64,000 nt of DNA from Rhizobium skierniewicense (GTDB taxonomy: Bacteria > Pseudomonadota > Alphaproteobacteria > Rhizobiales > Rhizobiaceae): positions 124,001 to 188,000 of the forward strand of contig NZ_JACIDV010000006.1 in NCBI RefSeq assembly GCF_014196515.1. The letters are read 5' to 3'. A program made the translations under genes and the position numbers. This document shows positions 1-8,498 of the stretch, in pieces; position 1 is the stretch's first letter; each line of letters begins with the position of its first letter. The notes under the pieces were generated by a model, which was not told the DNA's origin, searched no databases, and worked only from the letters and a program-made list of their open reading frames with translations.

Positions 1-52
1 CCAGTTGATTCTCAACCTTGGTGGACCGTAAAAAATACCGGAAGGGCGCGCA

Positions 53-1381
53 ATGATTCGTAAGGCTTCACTTCTCCTCATTGGTGGACTTATGGGTGCC
101 ACGGCGATGAGCGTTATCTACTCGGCAAGTATGCCGGCGCAGGCCGCAGGCCCCTCCACCTATAAGGAGCTGTCGATTTTTGGTGACGTGTTCGAGCGTG
201 TGCGTGCGCAATATGTGACACCACCTGACGACAAGAAGCTGGTTGAAAACGCCATCAACGGTATGCTGAGCTCACTTGACCCGCATTCCAGCTTCCTGAA
301 CGCTCAGGATGCCAACGATATGCGCTCCCAGACCAAGGGGGAATTTGGCGGTCTCGGCATCGAAGTGACGATGGAAAACGAGCTGGTCAAAGTCATCTCG
401 CCCATGGATGACACACCTGCTGCCAAGGCAGGCATTCTTGCCGGCGACTATATCTCCGAAATCGATGGCGCGCCGGTCCGCGGCCTGAAGCTGGAAGAAG
501 CCGTCGAAAAGATGCGTGGCGCGGTGAAGACGCCGATCAAGCTGACAGTGATCCGCCAGGGCGCTGACAAGCCGCTCGACATCACCGTGATGCGCGAGAT
601 CATCGCCGTGCGTGCCGTCAAGTCACGTGTAGAAGGTGGCGACGTGGGATACCTACGGGTTATTTCCTTCACGGAAAAGACCTATGACGACCTCGAAAAG
701 GCGATCAAGAAGATCAAGGAAGACGTTCCGGCCGATAAACTGAAGGGCTATGTGCTCGACCTGCGCCTCAACCCGGGTGGTCTGCTCGATCAGGCGATCA
801 ACGTCTCCGACGCCTTCCTGGAGCGTGGCGAGGTTGTTTCGACACGCGGTCGTAACCCGGAAGAAACCCGCCGTTTCAACGCAACGGCTGGCGATCTGAC
901 AGACGGGAAACCGGTGATTGTGCTCGTCAATGGCGGCTCGGCCTCTGCTTCGGAAATCGTTGCGGGGGCGCTGCAGGACCTGCGCCGCGCGACTGTTCTG
1001 GGAACACGCTCTTTCGGCAAGGGATCGGTGCAGACGATCATTCCGCTAGGCGACACCGGAGCGCTTCGTTTGACGACAGCGCTTTATTACACGCCATCCG
1101 GCAAGTCCATTCAGGGTACAGGCATCACACCCGACGTCAAGGTTGATCAGCCGCTACCGGAAGAGCTCCAGGGGCGCGTGCGCGCTGAAGGGGAATCCAG
1201 CCTGCGTGGTCACATCCAGGGTCAGAGCGAGACAGAAGAAGGCTCGGGTTCGGCTGCCTATGTGCCACCAGAAGCCAAGGACGACATCCAGCTGAATTAT
1301 GCGCTGGATCTCTTCCGCGGCACCAAGACGGATTCCTCGTTCCCACCTAACCCCGAAAAGACGGTCGTCAACAAGCAGTAA
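53..1381 (+). CDS. ctpA: S41 family carboxy-terminal processing protease (CtpA)
   Basis: Periplasmic serine protease that trims or degrades envelope proteins from the C-terminus. The 442-aa product has an N-terminal hydrophobic signal/anchor (about residues 5-32, ending in AQAAG), a PDZ domain around residues 95-170 (GGLGIEV, then SPMDDTPAAKAGI), and the S41 domain with the Ser motif NGGSASASEIVAG and the Lys motif SFGKGSVQ, which form the Ser/Lys dyad. Length fits bacterial CtpA. The ATG at 53 follows GGAAGGG. The order ctpA, divergent polysaccharide deacetylase, rppH is common in alphaproteobacteria and suggests cotranscription. The C-terminal 60 residues after the protease core are polar and likely disordered. 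The 52 bases before it hold no supportable gene. Confidence 0.95.
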   Translation: MIRKASLLLIGGLMGATAMSVIYSASMPAQAAGPSTYKELSIFGDVFERVRAQYVTPPDDKKLVENAINGMLSSLDPHSSFLNAQDANDMRSQTKGEFGGLGIEVTMENELVKVISPMDDTPAAKAGILAGDYISEIDGAPVRGLKLEEAVEKMRGAVKTPIKLTVIRQGADKPLDITVMREIIAVRAVKSRVEGGDVGYLRVISFTEKTYDDLEKAIKKIKEDVPADKLKGYVLDLRLNPGGLLDQAINVSDAFLERGEVVSTRGRNPEETRRFNATAGDLTDGKPVIVLVNGGSASASEIVAGALQDLRRATVLGTRSFGKGSVQTIIPLGDTGALRLTTALYYTPSGKSIQGTGITPDVKVDQPLPEELQGRVRAEGESSLRGHIQGQSETEEGSGSAAYVPPEAKDDIQLNYALDLFRGTKTDSSFPPNPEKTVVNKQ

Positions 1382-1447
1382 GATTTGAGGGCGTAGGTCC
1401 ATCCGAATGCTCTTGTTACACGCTTCCAGTTAGCCACGGATAGTTCA

Positions 1448-2644
1448 TTGCCTTCAGACCTGCGCAAACCGCTTATGGGTCGAAACAAAAAGAAAAGCGC
1501 CGGGTCGTTCCGGCGCTTTTCTGCGCTTGCGGCTCTGATGGTGATTGGCGTCGGCAGTTTTGGCGGACTATCGGTCTATACGGCGCTTTCGCCCGGCAAT
1601 CTAAGGAGCAGCTCGACGGCGCCTGACGCCGATATCTCCGTTCCGCCAGCCGAAGCAACGCCGCAAGCGCCTAGTTCCAACCAGACCGAAGGCGAGCTCG
1701 TTCCTCAAAGCGGGCGTTCCGGCGCAAATGTCCAGAGAAACATCATGGCGGACGGCAATGTCGTATCCGTCTATTCGCCACGCGAACGCGACAGCAACAG
1801 CCCGGTACTGATGAGCGGCCAGACCTATGGGCAAGACCCACGCATGGCATCACAGCCCAATGAGGAGCTGCTCGAGGAGTCACCATTCGGCAAGCTACCA
1901 ACAACAGGCCCGGATGGCTTGCGGCCGATGGAACAATATGCCCGGCCTTGGTCGGGTGCCAGAGGGACGCGGATCGCCATCATCGTCGGTGGTCTCGGCC
2001 TCAGCCAGACCGGCACCCAAAAAGCCATCCGCGACCTGCCGCCCGAGGTTACCCTGGGCTTTGCTGCAAGCGGCAACAGCTTGCAACGCTGGATGCAGGA
2101 AAGCCGCCGCGAGGGCCACGAGATCCTGCTGCAGGTTCCGTTCGAACCTTTCGGATATCCCGGTACCAATCCCGGACCTGACACCCTGCTCGTTGCCGGC
2201 CCTGCCACGATCAACCTGGAGCGGTTGCATCGCTCCATGGCGAAGATCACCAACTATACGGGTATCATGAACTATCTGGGTGGGCGGTTCATGGCGGATG
2301 AAAAAGCGTTGGAACCGATCCTGAGCGATATCGGCAAACGCGGCTTGCTGTTTCTCGATGATGGCTCCTCGGCCCAATCGAAAAGCACGCCGGTTGCGAA
2401 GGCCCAATCGGCTACCGCAGGTTTCGCCGACCTACAACTGGACGATCAGGTCAACGAGAACGCCATATTGCGCAAGCTGGACGATCTGGAGCGGATCGCG
2501 CGCCGCAACGGTTCTGCGATCGGCGTTGCCTCTGCTTTTGATGAAAGCATTGCCGCTATTTCCAAATGGTCGGTCGAAGCCTCCGGCCGTGGCATAGAAA
2601 TCGTCGGTGTTTCCGCACTTGTCTCGGACAAACCTGCCCCGTAA
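1448..2644 (+). CDS. Divergent polysaccharide deacetylase family protein (YibQ/DUF610-like)
   Basis: Probable periplasmic envelope protein of the divergent polysaccharide deacetylase (YibQ) family, 398 aa. It has an N-terminal membrane anchor (about residues 24-48), a low-complexity Pro/Ser/Ala linker to about residue 170, then the NodB-like fold beginning at RIAIIVGGLGLS. In YibQ relatives the first strand usually ends in an Asp-Asp pair; here it reads Gly-Gly, so metal-dependent catalysis at that site looks lost. Another acidic pair occurs in FLDDGSS. The chosen start is TTG at 1448, because the DLRKPL segment just after it resembles the N-terminus of rhizobial homologues; ATG at 1475 is the alternative. 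Lies 66 bp after ctpA and 39 bp before rppH. Function unknown. Confidence 0.82.
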   Translation: MPSDLRKPLMGRNKKKSAGSFRRFSALAALMVIGVGSFGGLSVYTALSPGNLRSSSTAPDADISVPPAEATPQAPSSNQTEGELVPQSGRSGANVQRNIMADGNVVSVYSPRERDSNSPVLMSGQTYGQDPRMASQPNEELLEESPFGKLPTTGPDGLRPMEQYARPWSGARGTRIAIIVGGLGLSQTGTQKAIRDLPPEVTLGFAASGNSLQRWMQESRREGHEILLQVPFEPFGYPGTNPGPDTLLVAGPATINLERLHRSMAKITNYTGIMNYLGGRFMADEKALEPILSDIGKRGLLFLDDGSSAQSKSTPVAKAQSATAGFADLQLDDQVNENAILRKLDDLERIARRNGSAIGVASAFDESIAAISKWSVEASGRGIEIVGVSALVSDKPAP

Positions 2645-2683
2645 GTCTGTCTACCACAGCACTCCATCCATCGAAGGTCAAAA

Positions 2684-3196
2684 ATGACGATCAACGCGGA
2701 CGATCTACCCTACCGCCCCTGTGCGGGTATCATGGTTCTCAATGCCGAAGGGCTGGTTTGGGCGGGGCGGCGGATTTCACAAGCCAACTCGGAGTTCGAT
2801 GGCTCTCCTCAACTCTGGCAGATGCCACAGGGCGGTATAGACGAGGGTGAAAAGCCGCTGGTGGCTGCCATTCGCGAACTCTACGAGGAAACGGGCATGA
2901 AGACCGTCTCACTGCTGGCAGAAGCCAGCGAGTGGATCCATTACGACCTGCCACCAAAACTGCTTGGGATCGGTCTGCGCGGCAAATATCGCGGCCAGGC
3001 TCAGCGCTGGTTCGCGTTTCGCTTCGAGGGCGACGAAAGTGAAATACAGATCAACCCACCACCCACCGGCCATGAGGCTGAATTCGACGCATGGGCGTGG
3101 AAGCCGATGGCAAGCCTGCCGGATTTGATCGTGCCTTTCAAACGCGGGGTGTACGAAAAGGTCGTTGCTGAATTCCGGCATCTCTCGGATCAATAA
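2684..3196 (+). CDS. rppH: RNA pyrophosphohydrolase, Nudix family (RppH)
   Basis: Cytoplasmic Nudix hydrolase that removes pyrophosphate from the 5' end of triphosphorylated transcripts and so starts mRNA decay. The 170-aa protein begins [11 protein letters not shown] and carries the Nudix box [23 protein letters not shown] at about residues 48-70 (GX5EX7REUXEEXGU). Both features match the RppH/NudH subgroup rather than ADP-ribose or CoA hydrolases, and the length is typical. Last gene of the ctpA group; a strong hairpin follows directly and overlaps its stop codon region. Confidence 0.93.
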   Translation: MTINADDLPYRPCAGIMVLNAEGLVWAGRRISQANSEFDGSPQLWQMPQGGIDEGEKPLVAAIRELYEETGMKTVSLLAEASEWIHYDLPPKLLGIGLRGKYRGQAQRWFAFRFEGDESEIQINPPPTGHEAEFDAWAWKPMASLPDLIVPFKRGVYEKVVAEFRHLSDQ

Positions 3197-3222
3197 AAAA
3201 GGCGGCCAGGGAGCCGCCTTTT
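3195..3222. terminator. Bidirectional Rho-independent terminator, rppH / bfr
   Basis: Stem GGCGGC (3201-3206) pairs with GCCGCC (3213-3218), flanked by an A-run on the left and a T-run on the right. It therefore works as an intrinsic terminator in both directions for the convergent rppH and bfr genes. Confidence 0.85.
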
Positions 3223-3243
3223 TCAATTCCATGATGAGGAGGT

Positions 3244-3735
3244 TTATTCCGATTCGGCAGCGTCAGCGGAATCCGCATTGAGCTGGCCGTACTTGGCTTC
3301 GCCGATCTTGCTCAGGAGATCGAGCTGCGTCTCAAGAAAGTCGATATGGCCTTCTTCGTCGATCAGCAGCGTTTCGAAAAGCTTCATCGAAACATAGTCG
3401 CCCGCATCGTGACAGATGTCGCGCGACTTCTTGTAGGCGGCGCGCGCATCATATTCGCCCGCAAGGTCAGCCTCTAGGACTTCCTTGACGTTCTGACCGA
3501 TACGCAAAGGCGCGACGGTCTGAAGGTTGGGATGTCCATCGAGGAAAATGATGCGATCAATGATCTTGTCAGCGTGCTGCATCTCTTCAATGGATTCGGC
3601 ACGCTCTTTCTTGGCGAGCTTCGTGTAGCCCCAATCGTTCAGCAGTCGGTAATGCAGCCAGTACTGGTTGACTGCGCCGAGCTCGAGGAACAAAGCCTCG
3701 TTAAGCTGCTCGATGACTCTTGTGTCGCCTTTCAA
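3244..3735 (-). CDS. bfr: Bacterioferritin
   Basis: Haem-containing 24-mer iron-storage protein, here 163 aa. The best start is a TTG at 3735 (MKGDTRVIE...), preceded by AGGAGAG at good spacing. With this start the ferroxidase and haem residues fall at the E. coli numbers: Glu18, Glu51, Met52 (haem ligand) and His54, with the [10 protein letters not shown] motif supplying the second Glu/His pair. An in-frame ATG at 3759 would add eight residues not usual in the family. The gene overlaps the end of bfd by 35 bp, so translation of the two is probably coupled. The C-terminal extension ([10 protein letters not shown]) is acidic. Iron regulation through the upstream Irr-type box is likely. Confidence 0.93.
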   Translation of the reverse strand: MKGDTRVIEQLNEALFLELGAVNQYWLHYRLLNDWGYTKLAKKERAESIEEMQHADKIIDRIIFLDGHPNLQTVAPLRIGQNVKEVLEADLAGEYDARAAYKKSRDICHDAGDYVSMKLFETLLIDEEGHIDFLETQLDLLSKIGEAKYGQLNADSADAAESE

Positions 3736-4012
3736 TGTCCGCTCTCCTGTTGTCTTCATGCAATTGTCTCAAGCGGGACATAAAATCAAAAACATCGGCC
3801 TCCGTCGAGTGCCGACGGGCATGATATTCTTCGGTCGTCTTGATAATCAGCTCGACGACGGTCGGAAAACAACCGCAACAACGGCCTCGCTTGGCCATCG
3901 CGTGGTACACTTTCGAGGGCACGATAAGCTGCCAACAGTCCTCATCGAGCATCTCATTGATGACGTCGCGGATATCGTTGTCTGTGATGTAATTACAGCT
4001 GCAAACGAGCAT
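3701..4012 (-). CDS. bfd: Bacterioferritin-associated ferredoxin, (2Fe-2S)-binding
   Basis: Small [2Fe-2S] protein that reduces the bacterioferritin core so that stored iron can be released. The 103-aa product begins [11 protein letters not shown], giving Cys4-X-Cys6, and has the second Cys pair in GRCCGCFP (C-X-X-C), the arrangement of E. coli Bfd. It has about 40 extra C-terminal residues relative to E. coli Bfd (64 aa); these are basic and His-rich and overlap the bfr start. Immediately upstream of bfr on the same strand, hence one operon. A TTGACA -35 candidate and an iron control element lie upstream. Confidence 0.9.
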   Translation of the reverse strand: MLVCSCNYITDNDIRDVINEMLDEDCWQLIVPSKVYHAMAKRGRCCGCFPTVVELIIKTTEEYHARRHSTEADVFDFMSRLRQLHEDNRRADIERRHKSHRAA

Positions 4013-4050
4013 GGTTCTTTGCCTGTATGACGCAACACGTTGTTTTCATT

Positions 4051-4080
4051 CTTAAACCAAAACAGGATAGTCAGTGTCAA
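4051..4080 (-). promoter_or_regulatory. Candidate promoter for bfd-bfr
   Basis: On the minus strand TTGACA (4075-4080) is a perfect -35 match, followed after 18 bp by TTTAAG (4051-4056), a 4/6 match to the -10 consensus. It sits about 40-65 bp before the bfd ATG. The -10 call is weak. Confidence 0.45.
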
Positions 4081-4111
4081 GAAAAAGATAAAAGTTACGA
4101 TCACCTAGTTT

Positions 4112-4128
4112 TTTAGACTCTTTCTAAA
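4112..4128. promoter_or_regulatory. Iron control element (Irr box) upstream of bfd-bfr
   Basis: The 17-bp sequence TTTAGACTCTTTCTAAA is an inverted repeat (TTTAGA...TCTAAA) matching the rhizobial Irr/ICE pattern TTTAGAA-N3-TTCTAAA with one mismatch. It lies about 100 bp upstream of bfd and about 31 bp upstream of the candidate -35. The only nearby gene it can serve is bfd-bfr, because phbB reads away from here on the same strand. Irr is the haem-responsive Fur-family regulator of Rhizobiales. Confidence 0.72.
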
Positions 4129-4255
4129 CTTAACAAAAATCCTCGTATTTTCATTTGCTTAGTGTTCTCTTTCGCAAAGAGTGGCACTTTCAAGTTTTCG
4201 TCAACACAATGGAAGCAGGAGAATTTGATCACAGAAAGTTTACTGATTTGAGACT

Positions 4256-4981
4256 TCAGACAAAATACTGCCCGCCATTCGCAGTCAACGTGGAGCCGGT
4301 AATGAAGCCCGCATCGTCGGCAGCAAGAAACAATGCACATCGGGCAATCTCTTCTGGCTCGCCGAGCCGTCCCACGGGAATTTGGGGAAGGATGCGCTCG
4401 TTGAGAACATTTTCGGGCATCGCACGCACCATCTCTGTCCCGATATATCCTGGGCATATGGCGTTAACAGTGATGTTTCGCGAAGCACCCTCCTGTGCCA
4501 ACGCCTTGGTAAGGCCGATATCGCCCGCCTTTGCGGCCGAATAATTGACCTGGCCTGCCTGCCCCTTCTGGCCGTTGATGGACGAGATGTTAACGATCCG
4601 CCCAAAGCCACGCTCGCGCATACCAGGCCAAATGGGATGGGTCATGTTAAAGACACCGTTCAGATTGGTGTCGAGCACTTCACGCCATTGCTGCGGCGTC
4701 ATCTTGTGAAACATCGCATCGCGGGTAATCCCGGCATTGTTGACGAGAACCTCGACGGGACCCAAATCACTTTCGACCTGTGCGATACCCGCCACGCAAG
4801 CATCGTAGTCACGGATATCCCAGCAATAGGTCGGGATTCCTGTTTCGCTGCGAAACTGCGCCGCGCGCCCCTCTGTAAAAGCGTAATTGACCGCAACCCT
4901 GTAGCCGGCGGCGAGAAACGCCTTTGCGATTGCCGCACCAATTCCGCTCGTCCCGCCTGTTATCAAAACAACCCGGCTCAT
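4256..4981 (-). CDS. phbB: Acetoacetyl-CoA reductase (PhbB)
   Basis: Short-chain dehydrogenase reducing acetoacetyl-CoA to (R)-3-hydroxybutyryl-CoA with NADPH, the second step of polyhydroxybutyrate synthesis. 241 aa, with the Rossmann motif TGGTSGIG at residues 8-15, NNAG near residue 85, and the Ser-Tyr-Lys catalytic set in ISSINGQKGQAGQVNYSAAK. The QKGQAGQ and C-terminal ANGGQYFV sequences fit PhbB rather than FabG. It lies 71 bp downstream of phbA on the same strand, so they form an operon; the PHA synthase gene is not in the window. Confidence 0.94.
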   Translation of the reverse strand: MSRVVLITGGTSGIGAAIAKAFLAAGYRVAVNYAFTEGRAAQFRSETGIPTYCWDIRDYDACVAGIAQVESDLGPVEVLVNNAGITRDAMFHKMTPQQWREVLDTNLNGVFNMTHPIWPGMRERGFGRIVNISSINGQKGQAGQVNYSAAKAGDIGLTKALAQEGASRNITVNAICPGYIGTEMVRAMPENVLNERILPQIPVGRLGEPEEIARCALFLAADDAGFITGSTLTANGGQYFV

Positions 4982-5052
4982 CTAAGGCCTCCCCTGATAT
5001 CCTGTGCGTCAGCCTTAAGATGGGACAAAGTGGCATTTCAATGATGCTGATG

Positions 5053-6234
5053 TCAGAGACCTTCGAGGCACATGGCAACACCCATACCGCCGCCGATGCA
5101 CAGCGTTACCAGCCCTTTCTTTGCGGTTCGGCGCTTCATTTCGAAAAGAAGTGTATTGAGAACCCGAGCTCCGGAAGCACCGATGGGATGGCCGATCGCA
5201 ATGGCCCCGCCATTGACGTTAACGATGTCGGGATCAAGTCCAAGGTCACGCACGACAGCACAGGACTGCGCAGCGAAGGCTTCGTTCGCCTCCACAAGAT
5301 CGAGATCCGAAACCGACCATCCCGCTTTGGAAAGCGCCTTGCGCGATGCAGGAATTGGGCCGGTCCCCATGATTTGCGGATCGACACCGGCCGTCGCCCA
5401 CGAGGCAATACGGGCCAAGGGCTGGAGACCGCGCTTTGACGCTTCGGCCTCGCTCATCAACAATACCGCAGCCGCGCCGTCGTTGAGACCCGAGGCATTG
5501 CCTGCGGTGACCGTCCCGTCCTTGTCGAAGGCCGGGCGCAACTTTGACATCGTATCCAGCGATGCGCCCGCACGGATGTATTCGTCCGCATCGACGGTTA
5601 CGTCACTCTTGCGACCCTTGATGATGAAAGGCACGATCTCATCGGCGAAACGTCCTGCGGACTTTGCGGCCTCTGCGCGGTTTTGAGAGGTGACAGCGAA
5701 CCTGTCCTGTTCATCGCGAGACACTTGCCACTGGCGGGCAATGTTTTCGGCTGTAACGCCCATTGCGTAACCATAGAACGCATCGGTCAGTCCATCCTTC
5801 ATCATGGTATCGACCATCTTGAAGTCGCCCATCTTCACCCCACCACGCAAATGTGCGCAATGCGGAGCCATGGACATGGATTCCTGCCCGCCGGCAATGA
5901 TAATGGATGCGTCCCCGGTTGCGATCTGCTGCATGCCGAGTGCAACAGCGCGCAGACCCGAGCCGCAAAGCTGATTGATACCGAACGCCGTGGCTTCCTG
6001 AGGTATACCCGCTTTCATCGCGGCTTGGCGGGCAGGGTTTTGCCCCTCGCCTGCGGTCAACACCTGACCAAGAATGACTTCATCGACCTCGCTTGCGGCG
6101 ACACCCGCCCGCTCCAGTGCAGCCGTGATCACCGTCGCGCCCAGTTCATGAGCAGGTGTATTGGCAAAGCTGCCGTTGAAAGAACCAACCGCCGTGCGCG
6201 CTGCGCTGACGATAACGATCGAGGACGAGGTCAT
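5053..6234 (-). CDS. phbA: Acetyl-CoA C-acetyltransferase (beta-ketothiolase, PhbA)
   Basis: Condenses two acetyl-CoA into acetoacetyl-CoA, the first step of PHB synthesis, and works in reverse during degradation. 393 aa, the normal length of biosynthetic thiolases. Catalytic residues are visible: nucleophile Cys in NQLCGSGLRA near residue 89, His in AIGHPIGASG, and the C-terminal Cys in LCIGGGMG. First gene of the phbAB operon. The 242-bp gap to the divergent phaR holds TGC-rich sites likely bound by PhaR. Confidence 0.96.
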   Translation of the reverse strand: MTSSSIVIVSAARTAVGSFNGSFANTPAHELGATVITAALERAGVAASEVDEVILGQVLTAGEGQNPARQAAMKAGIPQEATAFGINQLCGSGLRAVALGMQQIATGDASIIIAGGQESMSMAPHCAHLRGGVKMGDFKMVDTMMKDGLTDAFYGYAMGVTAENIARQWQVSRDEQDRFAVTSQNRAEAAKSAGRFADEIVPFIIKGRKSDVTVDADEYIRAGASLDTMSKLRPAFDKDGTVTAGNASGLNDGAAAVLLMSEAEASKRGLQPLARIASWATAGVDPQIMGTGPIPASRKALSKAGWSVSDLDLVEANEAFAAQSCAVVRDLGLDPDIVNVNGGAIAIGHPIGASGARVLNTLLFEMKRRTAKKGLVTLCIGGGMGVAMCLEGL

Positions 6235-6343
6235 TCAAAATCTCCCATTTTGCGGCGCGAGATTGTCAAAGCTTTGAAGCCAAGTCAAACCATCTCCATG
6301 TCTGGGTCTTTCGATGTCGTTCCAACCTTGGCTTCGTGACAAA

Positions 6344-6378
6344 TGCTGCGCAAAAAAATTGACTGCTGCATCGCACAA
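6344..6378. promoter_or_regulatory. Candidate PhaR operator sites between phbA and phaR
   Basis: Two TGCTGC-start motifs occur exactly 20 bp apart, two helical turns: TGCTGCGCAA (6344-6353) and TGCTGCATCGCACAA (6364-6378). PhaR repressors of Paracoccus and Rhodobacter bind TGC/GCA-rich dyads. The position between divergent phbA and phaR allows autoregulation plus control of PHB synthesis. The assignment rests on motif resemblance and context only. Confidence 0.5.
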
Positions 6379-6476
6379 AACATTTGTCTTGCCAGTGGAT
6401 TTGAGCATAAACTTAGAACAGGGAAGAGCAAAAACACCTGATAAGAAGAAAATACCAGGATCGCGAGGAGGCGAGC

Positions 6477-7049
6477 ATGGCAAAACACAACGGCGAGACC
6501 GTTATCAAGAAATATGCCAACCGGCGGCTCTATAATACCGGGACCAGCACTTATGTGACGCTTGAAGACCTTGCCAAGATGGTCAAGCGGGGTGAAGAGT
6601 TCAAGGTTCAGGATGCCAAGACGTCCGAAGATATCACCCACGCGGTTTTGACGCAGATCATCATGGAACAGGAAGGCAAAACCGGTAACACGCTGATGCC
6701 GACGGCGTTTCTGCGCCAGCTCATTTCCTACTATGGCGATCAGATGCAGATGGTCGTGCCGACCTTTCTCGAACATTCAATGAAGACATTTTCCGAACAG
6801 CAAAGCCAGATGCAGGAGCATATGGGTAAAGCCTTCGGCGACACGTCGGCCAAGAATTTTTCGACACCTTTCGGTTTCATGGAGGAACAGGTCAAGCGCA
6901 ACACGGAGCTGTTTCGCCAGGCCATGCAGGTGTTTACACCATTCCCCATGCCATCGGCGCCCAAAGAGACAAAGAAACCCGATGCCTCCGAGATCGATGA
7001 GCTGAAAGCGCAACTGCGCACGCTTCAGACCAAACTCGATCAGCTCTGA
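6477..7049 (+). CDS. phaR: Polyhydroxyalkanoate synthesis repressor PhaR (AniA)
   Basis: Transcriptional repressor that senses PHB granules and controls phasin and other genes; in Sinorhizobium the homologue AniA also affects exopolysaccharide and carbon allocation. 190 aa with the PHB/PHA accumulation DNA-binding domain at the N-terminus (KKYANRRLYNTGTSTYVTLEDLA, residues about 9-31) followed by the accumulation regulatory region. A Gln/Phe-rich middle and a C-terminal coiled coil (SEIDELKAQLRTLQTKL) probably oligomerise it. Strong RBS GAGGAGG. The 3' end overlaps the convergent MFS gene by 10 bp. Confidence 0.95.
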   Translation: MAKHNGETVIKKYANRRLYNTGTSTYVTLEDLAKMVKRGEEFKVQDAKTSEDITHAVLTQIIMEQEGKTGNTLMPTAFLRQLISYYGDQMQMVVPTFLEHSMKTFSEQQSQMQEHMGKAFGDTSAKNFSTPFGFMEEQVKRNTELFRQAMQVFTPFPMPSAPKETKKPDASEIDELKAQLRTLQTKLDQL

Positions 7050-8425
7050 ACGTTTCTGGCTTTTTCAGGAACCCGAAGCAGCAACAGGAAGCCTGCGCCC
7101 AGAAAAAGCGTCAGCATAGCCATGCCCAGATGCGCCGATCCGCTCAGATAGGTGACGATGGAAAAGGACAGGGTCGCCATGAAGCTCGTAGCGCGGCCCG
7201 ACAGCGCATAGATCCCGAAATATCGGCCAGCCTCTGCAACCGTGACGTTGCGTGCAAGGTAGGAACGCGACGATGCCTGAACCGGGCCAAATGCGATCCC
7301 AATCAAGATGCCGTAGGCGAGATAAGCCTTTTCTGCCGAACTGGAAAACAGCCCTTCCGTTGTGGATACGGGAAGCGCCAGAAGACCGAACAGTGTTGAA
7401 TCGGTGTAGGTGGAAACAATACCGACGGTCGCCGCCAGCAACAAGGCAAGGCTGATCAGCACCGTGTTTCGCGAGCCCAGACGCTGGTCGACAAAGCCTG
7501 CGGCAATGCAACTTCCGATCGCCACGATATTGAGAATAATGCCGTAGATTCCGATCTCGAGTGTTCCCCAGCCGAACAATCCAGCGGCAAAGGCGCCTCC
7601 CAGAATAAGGACGCCGTTGACCCCATCCTGATACAACATGCGTGCAATCAGGAACCGTGTAATCGCAGGTCGGCCTTTCAATTCCCGCAACGTCGCCTTC
7701 AGTTCCGTCATGCCGGAATGCACGGCCCGGCCGAAAGGCAGGCCCTTTTTCACATCCGGCGTGAACAAGAACATCGGCAGAATGAAAACGAGATACCAGA
7801 GTGCAGAAATCGGGCCGGTGATACGGGCATCTTCGCCAGCCGCAGGATCAAGCCCGAACAAGGGCGGAATGCCGAGGATCGTTACACCCTTGTCGGGGGC
7901 CGCGGCGAGAAACAGCACCACAAAGATCAAAACCACCATGCCGCCGAGATACCCGAGCCCCCAGGCCGTGTTGGAAATACGTCCGACATTTTCCGGCGTC
8001 GTCAGCCGTGGCATCATGGAATCGTTGAAAACGATGGAAAATTCGGCAGCGATCGACGCCACGATCATGAAGATCACAGGCCAGATGATGGCGGACCCGG
8101 GTGCGGCAAACCACAACATTGCAAGGCTTGCGATCTTCAGCGTCGCGAAAAAAGCAATCCATGGCTTTCGTGATCCGGATTGATCGGCGATGGAACCGAG
8201 GATCGGCGAGAAAACGGCGATGATGACAGACGAGATGGTCGCCATGTTGCTCCAGGTCGTCTGCGCGGAAATCGGGTCCGCAGTCAGCCTCGCAACGAAA
8301 TAGGGTCCAAAAATGAATGTGGTGACGACAGTGAAAAAGGGTTGAGCCGCCCAGTCGAACAGCATCCAGCCCCAGATGCCGCGTTTCGTCACGGTTTGCC
8401 CGGTCGCAAGGGAAGAAGAGGCCAT
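7040..8425 (-). CDS. MFS transporter, UMF1/Atg22-like family
   Basis: Inner-membrane permease of 461 aa with about 12 hydrophobic segments. The N-terminal WGWMLFDWAAQPFFT resembles the UMF1/Atg22-like branch of the major facilitator superfamily, whose bacterial substrates are poorly known. Another signature is NDSMMPRLTTPENVGRISNTAWGLGYLGG in the first half (positions about 7970-8050). It lies 73 bp downstream of no co-directional gene start; gdh ends upstream of its start on the same strand and a hairpin sits between. Its end overlaps phaR tail to tail, with no terminator visible between them. Substrate cannot be inferred. Confidence 0.85.
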   Translation of the reverse strand: MASSSLATGQTVTKRGIWGWMLFDWAAQPFFTVVTTFIFGPYFVARLTADPISAQTTWSNMATISSVIIAVFSPILGSIADQSGSRKPWIAFFATLKIASLAMLWFAAPGSAIIWPVIFMIVASIAAEFSIVFNDSMMPRLTTPENVGRISNTAWGLGYLGGMVVLIFVVLFLAAAPDKGVTILGIPPLFGLDPAAGEDARITGPISALWYLVFILPMFLFTPDVKKGLPFGRAVHSGMTELKATLRELKGRPAITRFLIARMLYQDGVNGVLILGGAFAAGLFGWGTLEIGIYGIILNIVAIGSCIAAGFVDQRLGSRNTVLISLALLLAATVGIVSTYTDSTLFGLLALPVSTTEGLFSSSAEKAYLAYGILIGIAFGPVQASSRSYLARNVTVAEAGRYFGIYALSGRATSFMATLSFSIVTYLSGSAHLGMAMLTLFLGAGFLLLLRVPEKARNVQS

Positions 8426-8458
8426 TCGTCACCCTTTGGGCAATGGTATAGATCGATG

Positions 8459-8486
8459 ACCTGCCCGGCTGTGATGCCGGGCAGGT
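8459..8486 (-). terminator. Hairpin between gdh and the MFS gene
   Basis: ACCTGCCCGGC and GCCGGGCAGGT form a perfect 11-bp stem with a 6-base loop just after the gdh stop codon. No T-run follows, so it is either an imperfect terminator or an mRNA 3'-end stabiliser for gdh. Confidence 0.55.
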
Positions 8487-8498
8487 GGGCGTCTGATA

